Made by a program: the position numbers and the translations under genes
Shown: positions 16,265-24,367 of the stretch, piece after piece
Numbering within the stretch: position 1 is the stretch's first letter
How the letters are laid out: every line of letters starts with the position of its first letter
Notes under the pieces: generated by a model
What the model was told of the DNA's origin: nothing
Database searches by the model: none
Seen by the model: only the letters and a program-made list of their open reading frames with translations
DNA from: CAYFVR01 sp046541515
GTDB taxonomy: Bacteria > Desulfobacterota > Desulfobacteria > Desulfobacterales > Desulfococcaceae
Direction: 5' to 3'
DNA length: 30,185 nucleotides
Assembly (NCBI GenBank): GCA_046541515.1
Contig: JBKHDD010000040.1
Span: 1 to 30,185 of the forward strand

Positions 16265-16292
16265 GTTTTTTTTCAGGCGGTCCGGTTTTTTT
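16253..16292 (+). terminator. Riboswitch expression platform: intrinsic terminator overlapping the aptamer
   Basis: CCGGGTTGCCT (16253-16263) can pair along its whole 11 bases with AGGCGGTCCGG (16275-16285), allowing three central G-U pairs, around an 11-base U-rich loop. Seven T residues follow (16286-16292). The 5' arm contains GGGTTGCC, the 3' closing strand of the aptamer. Folding of the aptamer would thus compete with the terminator, predicting transcription read-through when ligand is bound (an ON switch). Confidence 0.65.
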
Positions 16293-16659
16293 GTTTGGTA
16301 AAAGGGGCGTTCTCGTTATCTGGCCGCCCTACCGGGAATCGGTATCCAATCAGTTTCGTCTTTAGTTGTTTTTGGAAATTGTCTGTTCGACGGCTGAAAA
16401 AAAAGTTTCTCCACTTTCTTTCGTAATTCAGTAAACACTTAATATTTTTTTTATTTTTAAGTGGTTTGCAAGTCCTTCGGGCTTTGTTTTGCCTTGTTGG
16501 AAATGGGATATTTTGAAGTTTTCGCATTTTAAGCCATTCCTGTCATTTTTTAGTCCATGCACATTGTCCCCATGCTCAATTGCCGATTTTGCCCATTGAT
16601 TTTCTTCGAGAGTCGGGTTAGCTTGTCCCAAAACGATTTCAAGACGGAGATTCATTCCG
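16293..16659 (+). other. AT-rich leader before the EPS genes
   Basis: About 367 bases without a supported gene. It is clearly richer in A and T than the surrounding coding DNA, with T-tracts near 16445-16460. A short imperfect hairpin (AAGTCC/GGGCTT) occurs near 16470. I found no convincing sigma-70 or sigma-54 promoter, though the AT content would suit one. A ribosome binding site (GGAG near 16646) precedes the ATG at 16660. Confidence 0.5.
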
Positions 16660-18360
16660 ATGGATGAAACCAGCCAAAAACTGGCAAGAGTTGACTACTA
16701 TGTCAAATTGGTATTGAAGTGCCGATGGTTGCTGATCATCCCTTTTTGCCTTTCGATGCTCGTCGGGCTTTATTTGGCGGTCACGTTGCCCAAGGTCTAT
16801 CGGACCAGCAGTCTGATCATGGTGGTCCCGAAAACCGTCCCGGACAAATTCGTTCCCTCCTTGCAGGCGACGAACACCCAGGAACGGATCAAAACCATCA
16901 AGCAACAGATCTTGAGCCGCTCCAATCTGGAAAAAATCATCTCGGATTTTGATTTGTACTCCGGGCCGGAATATCGGAATCTCTACCTTGAGGACAAGGT
17001 GGAGATGGTCCGGCAGCGGGCGGAAGTGGACGTGACCTCCTCTGGCCGGGGAGTCGATTCGTTTCGAATCGCCTTTACCGGCAAGGAACCCCGGAAGGTG
17101 GCGGCCGTGGCCAACGCGTTGGCCAGTCGGTTTATCGACGAGAGCATTTCCGTCATCATGGAAGAGGTTCTGGAGACCAATCAGTTTCTCGACGGGGAAT
17201 TGGACGATTTGCGGGCCAAACTCAAGGAAATCGAGATGGGAATTCAGAAATACCGTCGGGAAAACATGGGCGAGCTTCCGGAAGAACTTGGCAGCAACCT
17301 TCGGATCATCGACCGGCTTCAAGCGCAGTTGAGCGAAAAACAGGAGGACGTCCGAGAGGGGCGTAACCGACTTTCGGAATTGGATGCACGGATCTCCCTC
17401 ATCCAGGCCGCCTCGCAAAATTTGACTCCGGGCGTGGAATCGGCTTCATTGAACGCCCCCCAAAAGGTCGATTCCGAACCCAGCAAGCTGGAATTGGCGC
17501 GTCGAGAGTTGCGGGCGCTGGAAGGACGATATACGGCAAAGCATCCGGACATCGTCCGGATGAAAGTCTTGTTGGCCGAGTTGGAGGCGGAACAAAAAGC
17601 GCCGGATCAACCGGGCCAGCCGGATCAAGGGGACGCCGCCCCCGAATCGGTCGCCGGAGACGACGGTCTTGCCGCGGGCGGCAATCTCGTGGAGGCGCGG
17701 CGAACCGACACGCCTCCACCGATGAACGCCGATCTGAATTCCTTTCAACAACAACGGCTTGATCTGGAAGCGCGGCGGGAAAGCGTCCAAAGAGAAATTC
17801 TCCAGACCATTCAGGACATCGGGACGATCGAAAACCAAATCGCATCTTATCAAAAAAGGGTGGAAAATGCGTCCACCCACGAAATGGAGCTTTTGGCCCT
17901 TGAACGAAATTATGAAAATCTCCAAGGGTCCTACAAGGATCTCCTTGATCGAAAGCTGGAGTCGGACATTGCGGTCAATCTCGAGAAAAAGCAGAAGGGT
18001 CAAAGCTTCCGGGTAATTGATCAGGCCAAGGTGCCCCAGCGGCCGGTTTCCCCCGACATGAAAAAACTTTTGCTATTCTGTGTCGCGGCCGGTATGGGAA
18101 CGGGGGGCGGTTTGATTTTTCTCTTGGATTTTCTTGACAGGTCCATCAAGATTCCGCAGGATGCCGAGCGGCAACTGGGCGTCCCCATTCTCGCCACCAT
18201 CCCGGAAAGGCGATTCCCAAGGGACAACCTTCGCCATCGCTTGAACCAGGCGATGAGTTTGGCCTTTGCCATGGTCGGCGTCGGTCTGTTTTCCGTTTTG
18301 GCGGTCATGAGCGTGAGGGGAGTGGAGGCGACGTTGGATGTCGCCAGAAAATTTCTATAA
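16660..18360 (+). CDS. Polysaccharide chain-length determinant (Wzz/Wzc N-terminal type, exosortase-associated)
   Basis: This encodes 566 residues. A first membrane helix lies at about 21-42 (WLLIIPFCLSMLVGLYLAV), followed by the Wzz motif YRTSSLIMVVPKTVP. A long periplasmic section with coiled coil (about 165-300 and 365-430) contains GRYTAKHPDIVRMK, a typical Wzc/Wzz marker. The closing part has FRVIDQAKVPQRPVSPD and a second helix (about 468-490). An extra hydrophobic segment lies near the C-terminus. No Walker motif is present; the kinase is the separate next gene. Such proteins span the inner membrane and set EPS chain length while contacting the export pore. I recall the family as the chain-length protein of XrtA/PEP-CTERM loci. 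It is the first main EPS gene after the riboswitch. Confidence 0.88.
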   Translation: MDETSQKLARVDYYVKLVLKCRWLLIIPFCLSMLVGLYLAVTLPKVYRTSSLIMVVPKTVPDKFVPSLQATNTQERIKTIKQQILSRSNLEKIISDFDLYSGPEYRNLYLEDKVEMVRQRAEVDVTSSGRGVDSFRIAFTGKEPRKVAAVANALASRFIDESISVIMEEVLETNQFLDGELDDLRAKLKEIEMGIQKYRRENMGELPEELGSNLRIIDRLQAQLSEKQEDVREGRNRLSELDARISLIQAASQNLTPGVESASLNAPQKVDSEPSKLELARRELRALEGRYTAKHPDIVRMKVLLAELEAEQKAPDQPGQPDQGDAAPESVAGDDGLAAGGNLVEARRTDTPPPMNADLNSFQQQRLDLEARRESVQREILQTIQDIGTIENQIASYQKRVENASTHEMELLALERNYENLQGSYKDLLDRKLESDIAVNLEKKQKGQSFRVIDQAKVPQRPVSPDMKKLLLFCVAAGMGTGGGLIFLLDFLDRSIKIPQDAERQLGVPILATIPERRFPRDNLRHRLNQAMSLAFAMVGVGLFSVLAVMSVRGVEATLDVARKFL

Positions 18361-18582
18361 GTCCAGATAACGGCTTTGCCTCCTTCCCATCAACGGTTTT
18401 ATTGCCCGCTAAGCTTCCCGTCCAATCTACCATTTGGGTAAGAAAATTTGCATTTTGCCCTTTTCAATGCACTTCGCCCCCCCTTCCCTCGCCGGCTTTT
18501 TCGGGCCGATTTGTTCCGAGTTGCCCGTGTCCAAATCAATTCGCTTCGGCGGGGGCGGCGTTAATTTCGAGAATGGGGTGTA

Positions 18583-19422
18583 ATGGCTGATTCTCCACAT
18601 GCCAAGCCTGTTCCCGACCAGGGCCGCAAAGCCGACGGGGATATGGTGGACGATGGAAATTCGTTCCCGCTCGCGTCGAAGGAACGCTCGGGAAAATTGC
18701 CCGAAAAAAGGGCTTCGGTTTCGAAGCCGCCTTCTCCCATTTCCGAGCTTTTACACTTTGAGTCCGATCCTTTTAGCGGGGACCAATTCAAGACGATTCG
18801 GACTTGTCTTTATTACCCCCCCAACGGGGCGCAACTTCGATCCGTTTGTATTTCCAGCCCGTCGATGGGCGAAGGAAAAACCTACGTCTGTTCCAGACTG
18901 GGTTTTTCGATGGCCCAGAACGTGGACGACAAGCGTGTCGTTCTGGTGGATGCGGACATTCGGCGGGCCAATCTTCACCAGGTTTTTGGCTATTCCGAAA
19001 AAATGCCCGGCCTCAGCGACTACCTTTTGGGGCATTGCTCGCTGGAATCGGTTCTTTTGAAGCCGTTTAACGAAAACCTCCTTCTTCTTCCAGGGGGGAG
19101 CCGACCGCCCAACCCAAGCGAGCTTCTTTCCTCGAAAAAAATGCTTGATCTTCTAAAAGAACTTCATTCCAGTTTCGATAATCGGTATGTTTTGATTGAT
19201 TTGCCCTCTCCCAAGCTGGTTCCCGAGACGGGCGTGATCGCGCGGAAAACCGATGGCGTCATCTTCGTGGCGCGCGCCGGAAAAACGCCAAGCGACCAGG
19301 TTGCGCAGATGATTGACTGGATTGGCCGGGAAAGGGTGGTCGGGGTTGTTTTGAATCGGTTCGACACCAGCCTGCATTCTTCGCTCTATCGAATGTACCG
19401 ACGTTTTGTTCGACGAAAATGA
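18583..19422 (+). CDS. Bacterial tyrosine autokinase of the CpsD/CapB type
   Basis: This encodes 279 residues. After an N-terminal extension of about 60 residues rich in Pro, Lys and Asp comes EQ/DQFKTIRT, the usual BY-kinase lead-in. Walker A is SPSMGEGKT (92-100), Walker A' is VLVDADIRR (120-128), and Walker B is YVLIDLPS (202-209), where LIDTPP is more usual. The C-terminus has two tyrosines (269 and 272, LYRMYRRF) instead of a long Tyr cluster. The kinase autophosphorylates and pairs with the membrane chain-length protein to control EPS polymer length. The split kinase and chain-length genes are normal for exosortase loci. A 222-bp gap precedes it, with no terminator or clear promoter. 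Confidence 0.88.
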   Translation: MADSPHAKPVPDQGRKADGDMVDDGNSFPLASKERSGKLPEKRASVSKPPSPISELLHFESDPFSGDQFKTIRTCLYYPPNGAQLRSVCISSPSMGEGKTYVCSRLGFSMAQNVDDKRVVLVDADIRRANLHQVFGYSEKMPGLSDYLLGHCSLESVLLKPFNENLLLLPGGSRPPNPSELLSSKKMLDLLKELHSSFDNRYVLIDLPSPKLVPETGVIARKTDGVIFVARAGKTPSDQVAQMIDWIGRERVVGVVLNRFDTSLHSSLYRMYRRFVRRK

Positions 19423-19462
19423 AAAACGAATTCACTAAAATTTTCCGAAGAATTAATAATTT

Positions 19463-21136
19463 ATGCTTCGTTTCTTAAAACAATATTATCCGGTTCGAAA
19501 TGTGGTTTTCGTAATCGGCGAATTTGCGGTCATTTATTTTTCGGCAATTTTGGCCTTTCTGAGCTTGCGGGGCGCCGACGCCTTTTTTCAGAACAGGCTG
19601 TTGCCCGTGAACATTCTCCTGATCGCGATCACCTGCCAAGTCTGTTTGTATTACAACGATCTTTACGATTTGACGGTGACGGACAATTTTTCGGAACTCA
19701 GCATTCGGCTCTTGCAGGCCCTTGGGGCGACGGCGATTATTTTGGCGGGGCTTTACTCCCTCTTCCCGTCGCTAAACATCGGGTTGCGGGTCTTTATCGC
19801 GAGCATTGGATTTGACATCCTTTTCATTGTCACCTGGCGGTTTTTGTATACGCTGATTCTCAATCGAAAACTTTTTGATTTGCGTATCATTTTGCTGGGC
19901 TCGAATCGTTTCGCGCAGGATATCCTTGCCGAAATTCTGGATCGCAAAGATTGCGGCTACGTGGTGGGAGGGTTGCTTCTCGGTCGGGATGACGACAAGG
20001 ACATCCCGTTTTATCGGGAATTGCTGAAAAATTCCGACATCCCCATTTTGGGAACCAGGAACACTCCCCAATTTTGCGCGTCGATCAAAGCCATGGGGAT
20101 CCGGAAGATTGTGGTCGCGATAAACGATCCTGGAGAACTCCCGACCCGGGAGCTGCTAAAATGTCGGGTGGACGGGATCGACGTGGTCGAGGGGAACAGT
20201 TTTTTTGAAATGTTGACCGGCAAGTTGATCGTGGATCACCTGCGGCCGGAATGGCTCATTTTTTCCGATGGATTTCGCAAGCCGTTTTTTGGCCGAATTG
20301 CCAAACGGGTTTTGGATTTGTCTTTGTCATTGGCCATGTTGATCCTTTTGCTTCCATTGATTCTTGTCGTTGCTTTTTTGGTAAAGCTTGATCGAAAAGA
20401 GCCCCCGACGAATCCCCGAGATATCTGGTTTTATTATCCCAAAATGTGCAACAAGACTTTTTTGGAATGTAGATTGGATGTGGCGGGTCGAATTTTGGAG
20501 CGGGTTCGGACTTTTTTGGAATTGGGTCCGGAAGCCCCGGCCGCCGCAATTTGGAAAGGTTTCCATGAAGCATGCGCAAAGGAGGGTATGCCCCCCGCGC
20601 AAAAGCTGGTTGGTTTGTTGAGGGAGGAAATTGAAAGCGCGGATTCCCGGGGCGGCTCGAAATACCCGATCTTTTTTTCCCAGGAGCGGGTGGGAAAAGA
20701 TGGTCGCACCTACATGGTCCACAAGTTCCGGTCCATGATTCCCAACGCGGAGCGCTATTCCGGTCCCGTTTGGGCGGGAGAAAACGACAAGCGGATTACC
20801 CGAATTGGAAATTTCATACGCAAATGGCGGATCGACGAAATTCCGCAACTTTGGAACGTCTTGAAAGGGGAGATGAGTTTCGTCGGCCCTCGGCCGGAGC
20901 GACCGGTTTTCGTCCGCCAATTGGAGAAAACCATTCCCTATTATCGGGAAAGGTTGACCGTCAAGCCCGGTCTCACCGGATGGGCGCAAGTCAGTTATGG
21001 ATACGGCGCCTCCGAGGACGACTCCAAGGAAAAGTTGAATTACGATTTGTTTTACGTGAAAAACATGTCCTTTCTTTTTGATCTTGTCGTCGTTCTTCGC
21101 ACCGTCAAGATTGTTTTGTTTGGCAAAGGCCGCTAG
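19463..21136 (+). CDS. Undecaprenyl-phosphate sugar-1-phosphate transferase (EpsB/WcaJ-like) with an internal insertion
   Basis: This encodes 557 residues, about 90 more than the usual 460-470. The first half holds several membrane helices (about 12-36, 48-63, 84-102, 108-130) and a Rossmann-like domain (RIILLGSNRFAQDI near 141-154). The catalytic part starts KRVLDLSLSLAMLILLLPLI (281-300) and continues YPIFFSQERVGKDGR (401-415), HKFRSM, WRIDEIPQLWNVLKGEMSFVGPRPERP and KPGLTGWAQV. It transfers the first sugar phosphate onto the lipid carrier at the inner membrane. An insertion of about 88 residues (roughly 312-400) splits the catalytic domain between the re-entrant helix and the FFSQERVG motif. 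The reading frame is intact. It lies 40 bp after the kinase. Confidence 0.93.
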   Translation: MLRFLKQYYPVRNVVFVIGEFAVIYFSAILAFLSLRGADAFFQNRLLPVNILLIAITCQVCLYYNDLYDLTVTDNFSELSIRLLQALGATAIILAGLYSLFPSLNIGLRVFIASIGFDILFIVTWRFLYTLILNRKLFDLRIILLGSNRFAQDILAEILDRKDCGYVVGGLLLGRDDDKDIPFYRELLKNSDIPILGTRNTPQFCASIKAMGIRKIVVAINDPGELPTRELLKCRVDGIDVVEGNSFFEMLTGKLIVDHLRPEWLIFSDGFRKPFFGRIAKRVLDLSLSLAMLILLLPLILVVAFLVKLDRKEPPTNPRDIWFYYPKMCNKTFLECRLDVAGRILERVRTFLELGPEAPAAAIWKGFHEACAKEGMPPAQKLVGLLREEIESADSRGGSKYPIFFSQERVGKDGRTYMVHKFRSMIPNAERYSGPVWAGENDKRITRIGNFIRKWRIDEIPQLWNVLKGEMSFVGPRPERPVFVRQLEKTIPYYRERLTVKPGLTGWAQVSYGYGASEDDSKEKLNYDLFYVKNMSFLFDLVVVLRTVKIVLFGKGR

Positions 21137-21366
21137 GCCATATTTCCGTCCAAACACCATGATTCCGCCTCGGCGGGCCGTCCGGGTTTTCCCTTTCGCA
21201 AAGGGTTCCGGGGGTTTCATTTTCGAATCGGATGGCTTCGCCTCACCGCGAAGTTGGAAACCGGCCGAAGTACAAACAAATTGTGCAAAGCTTTGCCGAT
21301 TGTTTTCGGTTTCGGGAAGTGAAGGGGCGGAGCTATGTTCAAGCGGTGTATGGCCAAGGAGACGGA

Positions 21367-21984
21367 ATGAGATTTCCCGAAAAATTCAAATTTTTTCTGT
21401 TCCTCTTTTTTCTTCTCACATTCCTTCTCTTTTGCTCCTGTTCTTCAGGTCCGCCCACAACCCCTTCGTTTCATCGAACGGAAAACCTGCGGGTGGCTTC
21501 CGCTCCCTATTTGGTGGGGAAAGGGGATTTGCTGGAAATCGTGACGTGGAAAGAGCCCGATTTTTCCAGAGAGGTTCAAGTGCGAATTGACGGGAAAATC
21601 AGCTTCCCGTTGGTCGAGGATATGGCCGCCGCGGGCCGCACCACGGGGGAAATTGAGGAGGAGCTGCACGAAAAGCTGTCCGAGTACGTCACCCATCCCG
21701 TGGTTTCCGTTTCGGTGAAGGAGGCCTTAAGCCAACGCTATTACATTGTTGGCGAAGTTTTGGAGCCCGGAGAATACCCCCTTCAAAAAGGAGTTTCGGT
21801 CATGCAGGCCTTCGCCTTGGCCGGCGGCTTTACCGAATGGGCCCGAAAAAACGACATCGTTTTGATTCGCCGGGACGGCGACCGGGAGAAATCCATCCCC
21901 ATCAGTTTCGATGAGATTGTCGAAAAAGGCGCCCTTGACCAGAACGTCTTGCTGAAAGCGGAAGATGTTCTCGTGGTTCCCTGA
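21367..21984 (+). CDS. Polysaccharide export lipoprotein (Wza-like, poly_export plus SLBB)
   Basis: This encodes 205 residues from ATG 21367, chosen because AAGGAG lies 5-6 bases upstream and the next residues form a signal sequence (RFPEKFKFFLFLFFLLTFLL) ending in FCSCSSG, a probable lipoprotein signal. The longer open frame upstream looks non-coding. A poly_export domain covers about 46-118 (YLVGKGDLLEIVTWKEPD, VRIDGKISFPLV) and one SLBB domain about 123-175 (YYIVGEVLEPGEYPL). It is much shorter than E. coli Wza and lacks its C-terminal membrane helix, so another protein must supply the outer-membrane passage; the barrel encoded 12 bp downstream is the natural candidate. Confidence 0.9.
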   Translation: MRFPEKFKFFLFLFFLLTFLLFCSCSSGPPTTPSFHRTENLRVASAPYLVGKGDLLEIVTWKEPDFSREVQVRIDGKISFPLVEDMAAAGRTTGEIEEELHEKLSEYVTHPVVSVSVKEALSQRYYIVGEVLEPGEYPLQKGVSVMQAFALAGGFTEWARKNDIVLIRRDGDREKSIPISFDEIVEKGALDQNVLLKAEDVLVVP

Positions 21985-21996
21985 AGAAATGGCCCG

Positions 21997-23670
21997 ATGA
22001 AACCGGTTTTTCCCCCTTTTTTGGCGCCGGCTTTTTTGGGGCTGTTGATCTTCCAAATCTCAATATGTCACGCAATCGCCGGTTCAAAAGTCACGACCGA
22101 GCCCATTTTCACGTTTGAGGAAACCTATACCGACAATCTTTTCCTGGACGATGAAAACGCCGAGGAGGAGCTGATAACGACGGTTGGCGCGGGCGTGCGT
22201 GCGGCGGCCGAAAACCCGACGTCCGGCCTTCGCGTCGAGTATCGCCTGGGCTTTAGCCGTTACAGCCGGTTTTCCGAAAATAACGACGTTCGTCACGAAG
22301 CTTCCGCGGAAAGCTGGAAGGAAATCACTCGGCATGACCGGATTTCCCTGACAAACTCGTTCCGAATCACGGAAGAACCGACCGAAGATTTTTTGGAGAT
22401 TGACCGGGATCCGGACGAAGCCCCGGAAATGGAGCCGGTCGAAATTGAAGCCGAAACCGTTCGGCGGACGAGGAATCGATATCTTGAAAACAGTTTCGAT
22501 TTGAACTACTCTCGCCAATTTGGTCCGGCGGATACGCTAAACCTTCAATATCGGCACGATCTTTTGAGAAATGAAGACCCGACAATTCGGAACCGGGAGT
22601 TGCATCGTCCCTCCGTGAACCTTGCGTTTTGGCCGTTGCCGAATACCCTTCAAGTTTTGGCCGAGTCCGCCTACTCCCGAGAGGACGTGGAAAGCGCGGT
22701 GGACGATCCCGGTTTTTTTGAAGAAGAATTGGACTCGAGAGTTTCTCTTACCTACTGGATTCTGCCGAGGCAATTCTCCCTTCGTGGCGGGATCGAGTAT
22801 GTTCGCGGCGTTTTTTGGGACGATGCGTTCCTCCTGGAGGCGGAATCGGGACGGCGCCGGGAAGACAATTGGTATGAGAGCCTGATTCCTTCGATCGGCT
22901 TCTATTACCGATGGATTCCCCGAAAAATGGAGTTTGAGGGCGAAGTTTCCCGAGAAAGGGCCGTCACCTACGGGGAGGACGGCCTTTCGGACGCCGAGGA
23001 TGATTTCGAGACCTGGTCGGGGCGGGTCGCGATTACCTATTTTCTGAGCCGAAGACTCGACTTGTTGGCCGGATACACTTTCGCCGAAACCGATTTTTTT
23101 CGAGACGGGGGGAGAAACGAAGATTTCCTGGTTCACGGACCTTCGGCGGGGTTTCGGTATCGGCTTGGCGACGATTTGCCGGTTCAACTGACCCTGGGTT
23201 TTTTGGAGCGGGATCGGGCGGTCGGCGGCCGGGAAACCGCGATCACGGTAAACGGGACTCTCGGTCAATGGGAGTTCTATCGAAACGCCACTCTTCGGTT
23301 TGACGTCTCCAGCGGCTACACGGATTCCAACCTTGGGGCCGAGCCGCTGGGCTTTGGCTTCTTTTACGACGCGCAATTGATATTGGGGTATCGGTTTCAC
23401 CGAGATTGGCTTGCCGAGTTTCGGGGATATTACCGAAAGAACCGATTTGTCGATTTTGAGGAGAACGAAGACCCGAGGGGAGAGGTTCGGGACGACCGAA
23501 TTCAGGAGTATCGGACGGTTCTTTCCTATCAGATGAGAAGATGGCTGTCGTTTCAACTTTCCCACGCCTACCGGGACGTCAACGCCACGGAGACGGAAGA
23601 TAGTTATACCGAAAATCGGGTCATGTTTCAGGTCGGCGTTACGACGCCGAATCCGTTTCGAGCGTATTGA
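21997..23670 (+). CDS. Outer-membrane beta-barrel protein of the exosortase EPS locus
   Basis: This encodes 557 residues. A signal peptide (hydrophobic LAPAFLGLLIFQISICHAIAG) is followed by many short alternating strands with aromatic ends, for example LRVEYRLGFSRYSRF, NLQYRHDLLRN, VSLTYWILPRQFSLRGGIEY and LDLLAGYTFAETDFF. The C-terminus ends MFQVGVTTPNPFRAY. The region rich in Asp, Glu and Arg near residues 125-155 resembles a loop. The pattern fits a large barrel of perhaps 16-18 strands, similar to the outer-membrane proteins I recall as exosortase/PEP-CTERM-associated. It likely forms the EPS exit route together with the SLBB lipoprotein. No precise enzymatic role can be seen. Confidence 0.82.
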   Translation: MKPVFPPFLAPAFLGLLIFQISICHAIAGSKVTTEPIFTFEETYTDNLFLDDENAEEELITTVGAGVRAAAENPTSGLRVEYRLGFSRYSRFSENNDVRHEASAESWKEITRHDRISLTNSFRITEEPTEDFLEIDRDPDEAPEMEPVEIEAETVRRTRNRYLENSFDLNYSRQFGPADTLNLQYRHDLLRNEDPTIRNRELHRPSVNLAFWPLPNTLQVLAESAYSREDVESAVDDPGFFEEELDSRVSLTYWILPRQFSLRGGIEYVRGVFWDDAFLLEAESGRRREDNWYESLIPSIGFYYRWIPRKMEFEGEVSRERAVTYGEDGLSDAEDDFETWSGRVAITYFLSRRLDLLAGYTFAETDFFRDGGRNEDFLVHGPSAGFRYRLGDDLPVQLTLGFLERDRAVGGRETAITVNGTLGQWEFYRNATLRFDVSSGYTDSNLGAEPLGFGFFYDAQLILGYRFHRDWLAEFRGYYRKNRFVDFEENEDPRGEVRDDRIQEYRTVLSYQMRRWLSFQLSHAYRDVNATETEDSYTENRVMFQVGVTTPNPFRAY

Positions 23671-23728
23671 TTTTCGTCGGAGCGCCAGCTTTTTTTCCAA
23701 CGATTCGTTTTTGCGCCAAGGAGTTCGC

Positions 23729-24367
23729 ATGAATTGGAAACATACGGCGATCGCCGCCGCGATCATGCTTTGCGGCGTTCTTCTGACGCAGTTCGTCGGA
23801 CACGGAGAGGACGTGGCCCTCCGGCGGCCGCTTTCCGAATTTCCAAACCGGATCGCCGACTGGGAGGGGCGGCAAGACCGATTTGATCAGCAAATTTATG
23901 ATGTTTTGGGCGTGGACGATTCCTATCTCGCCAATTATCTCGCCCCGGAGGGGCGGCCGGTTCAGCTGTACATCGGCTTCTATCAGAGTCAGCGGAAGGG
24001 CGACATAATTCATTCTCCGAAGAATTGCATGCCGGGCGCGGGTTGGAAAATCGTCAAGACAAAGCTCCACGAATTCGTTCCGGAGGGAGCCTTGGAACCC
24101 GCGAAGGTGATTCAACTGACCCTGGAAAACGGCGGACGCAAGCAGGCCATGCTGTATTGGTTTCAATCGCGGGGACGAGTCATCTCTTCGGAATATTGGC
24201 AGAAAATTTATCTGGTGATCGATTCGGTGCTCCGCGGGCGAACCGACGGCTCTTTCGTGCGGCTGATCGCCCCGGTATCTGACAAAGGGGAAACCGAGGC
24301 TTTTCAGGATTTGACCGAATTTGCGTCTCATCTGATGCCGATCCTGGAGGAGTTCATCCCGTCATGA
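23729..24367 (+). CDS. epsI: Exosortase-associated protein EpsI
   Basis: This encodes 212 residues from ATG 23729, with AAGGAG 5-6 bases upstream, preferred to the TTG six codons earlier. One N-terminal membrane helix (about 6-23) anchors a periplasmic domain. The EpsI signature HSPKNCMPGAGW is at 95-106, preceded by YIGFYQSQRKGD. EpsI proteins accompany or are fused to exosortases; their biochemical role is not settled, though they belong to EPS production. The ATG of the exosortase overlaps its stop by 4 nt (ATGA). In many systems EpsI is fused behind or encoded after the exosortase; here it comes first. Confidence 0.92.
   Translation: MNWKHTAIAAAIMLCGVLLTQFVGHGEDVALRRPLSEFPNRIADWEGRQDRFDQQIYDVLGVDDSYLANYLAPEGRPVQLYIGFYQSQRKGDIIHSPKNCMPGAGWKIVKTKLHEFVPEGALEPAKVIQLTLENGGRKQAMLYWFQSRGRVISSEYWQKIYLVIDSVLRGRTDGSFVRLIAPVSDKGETEAFQDLTEFASHLMPILEEFIPS

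Noticed and set aside
16476..16496. Second possible sigma-54 element near 16480 (CGGGCT...TTTTGCC)
   Set aside because: GG and GC are 10 bases apart but the rest of both boxes disagrees with consensus, notably no TGGCA.
16428..16655. 75-residue minus-strand frame in the EPS leader
   Set aside because: No ribosome binding site or similarity that I recognise, and it lies in an AT-rich leader where such frames arise by chance.
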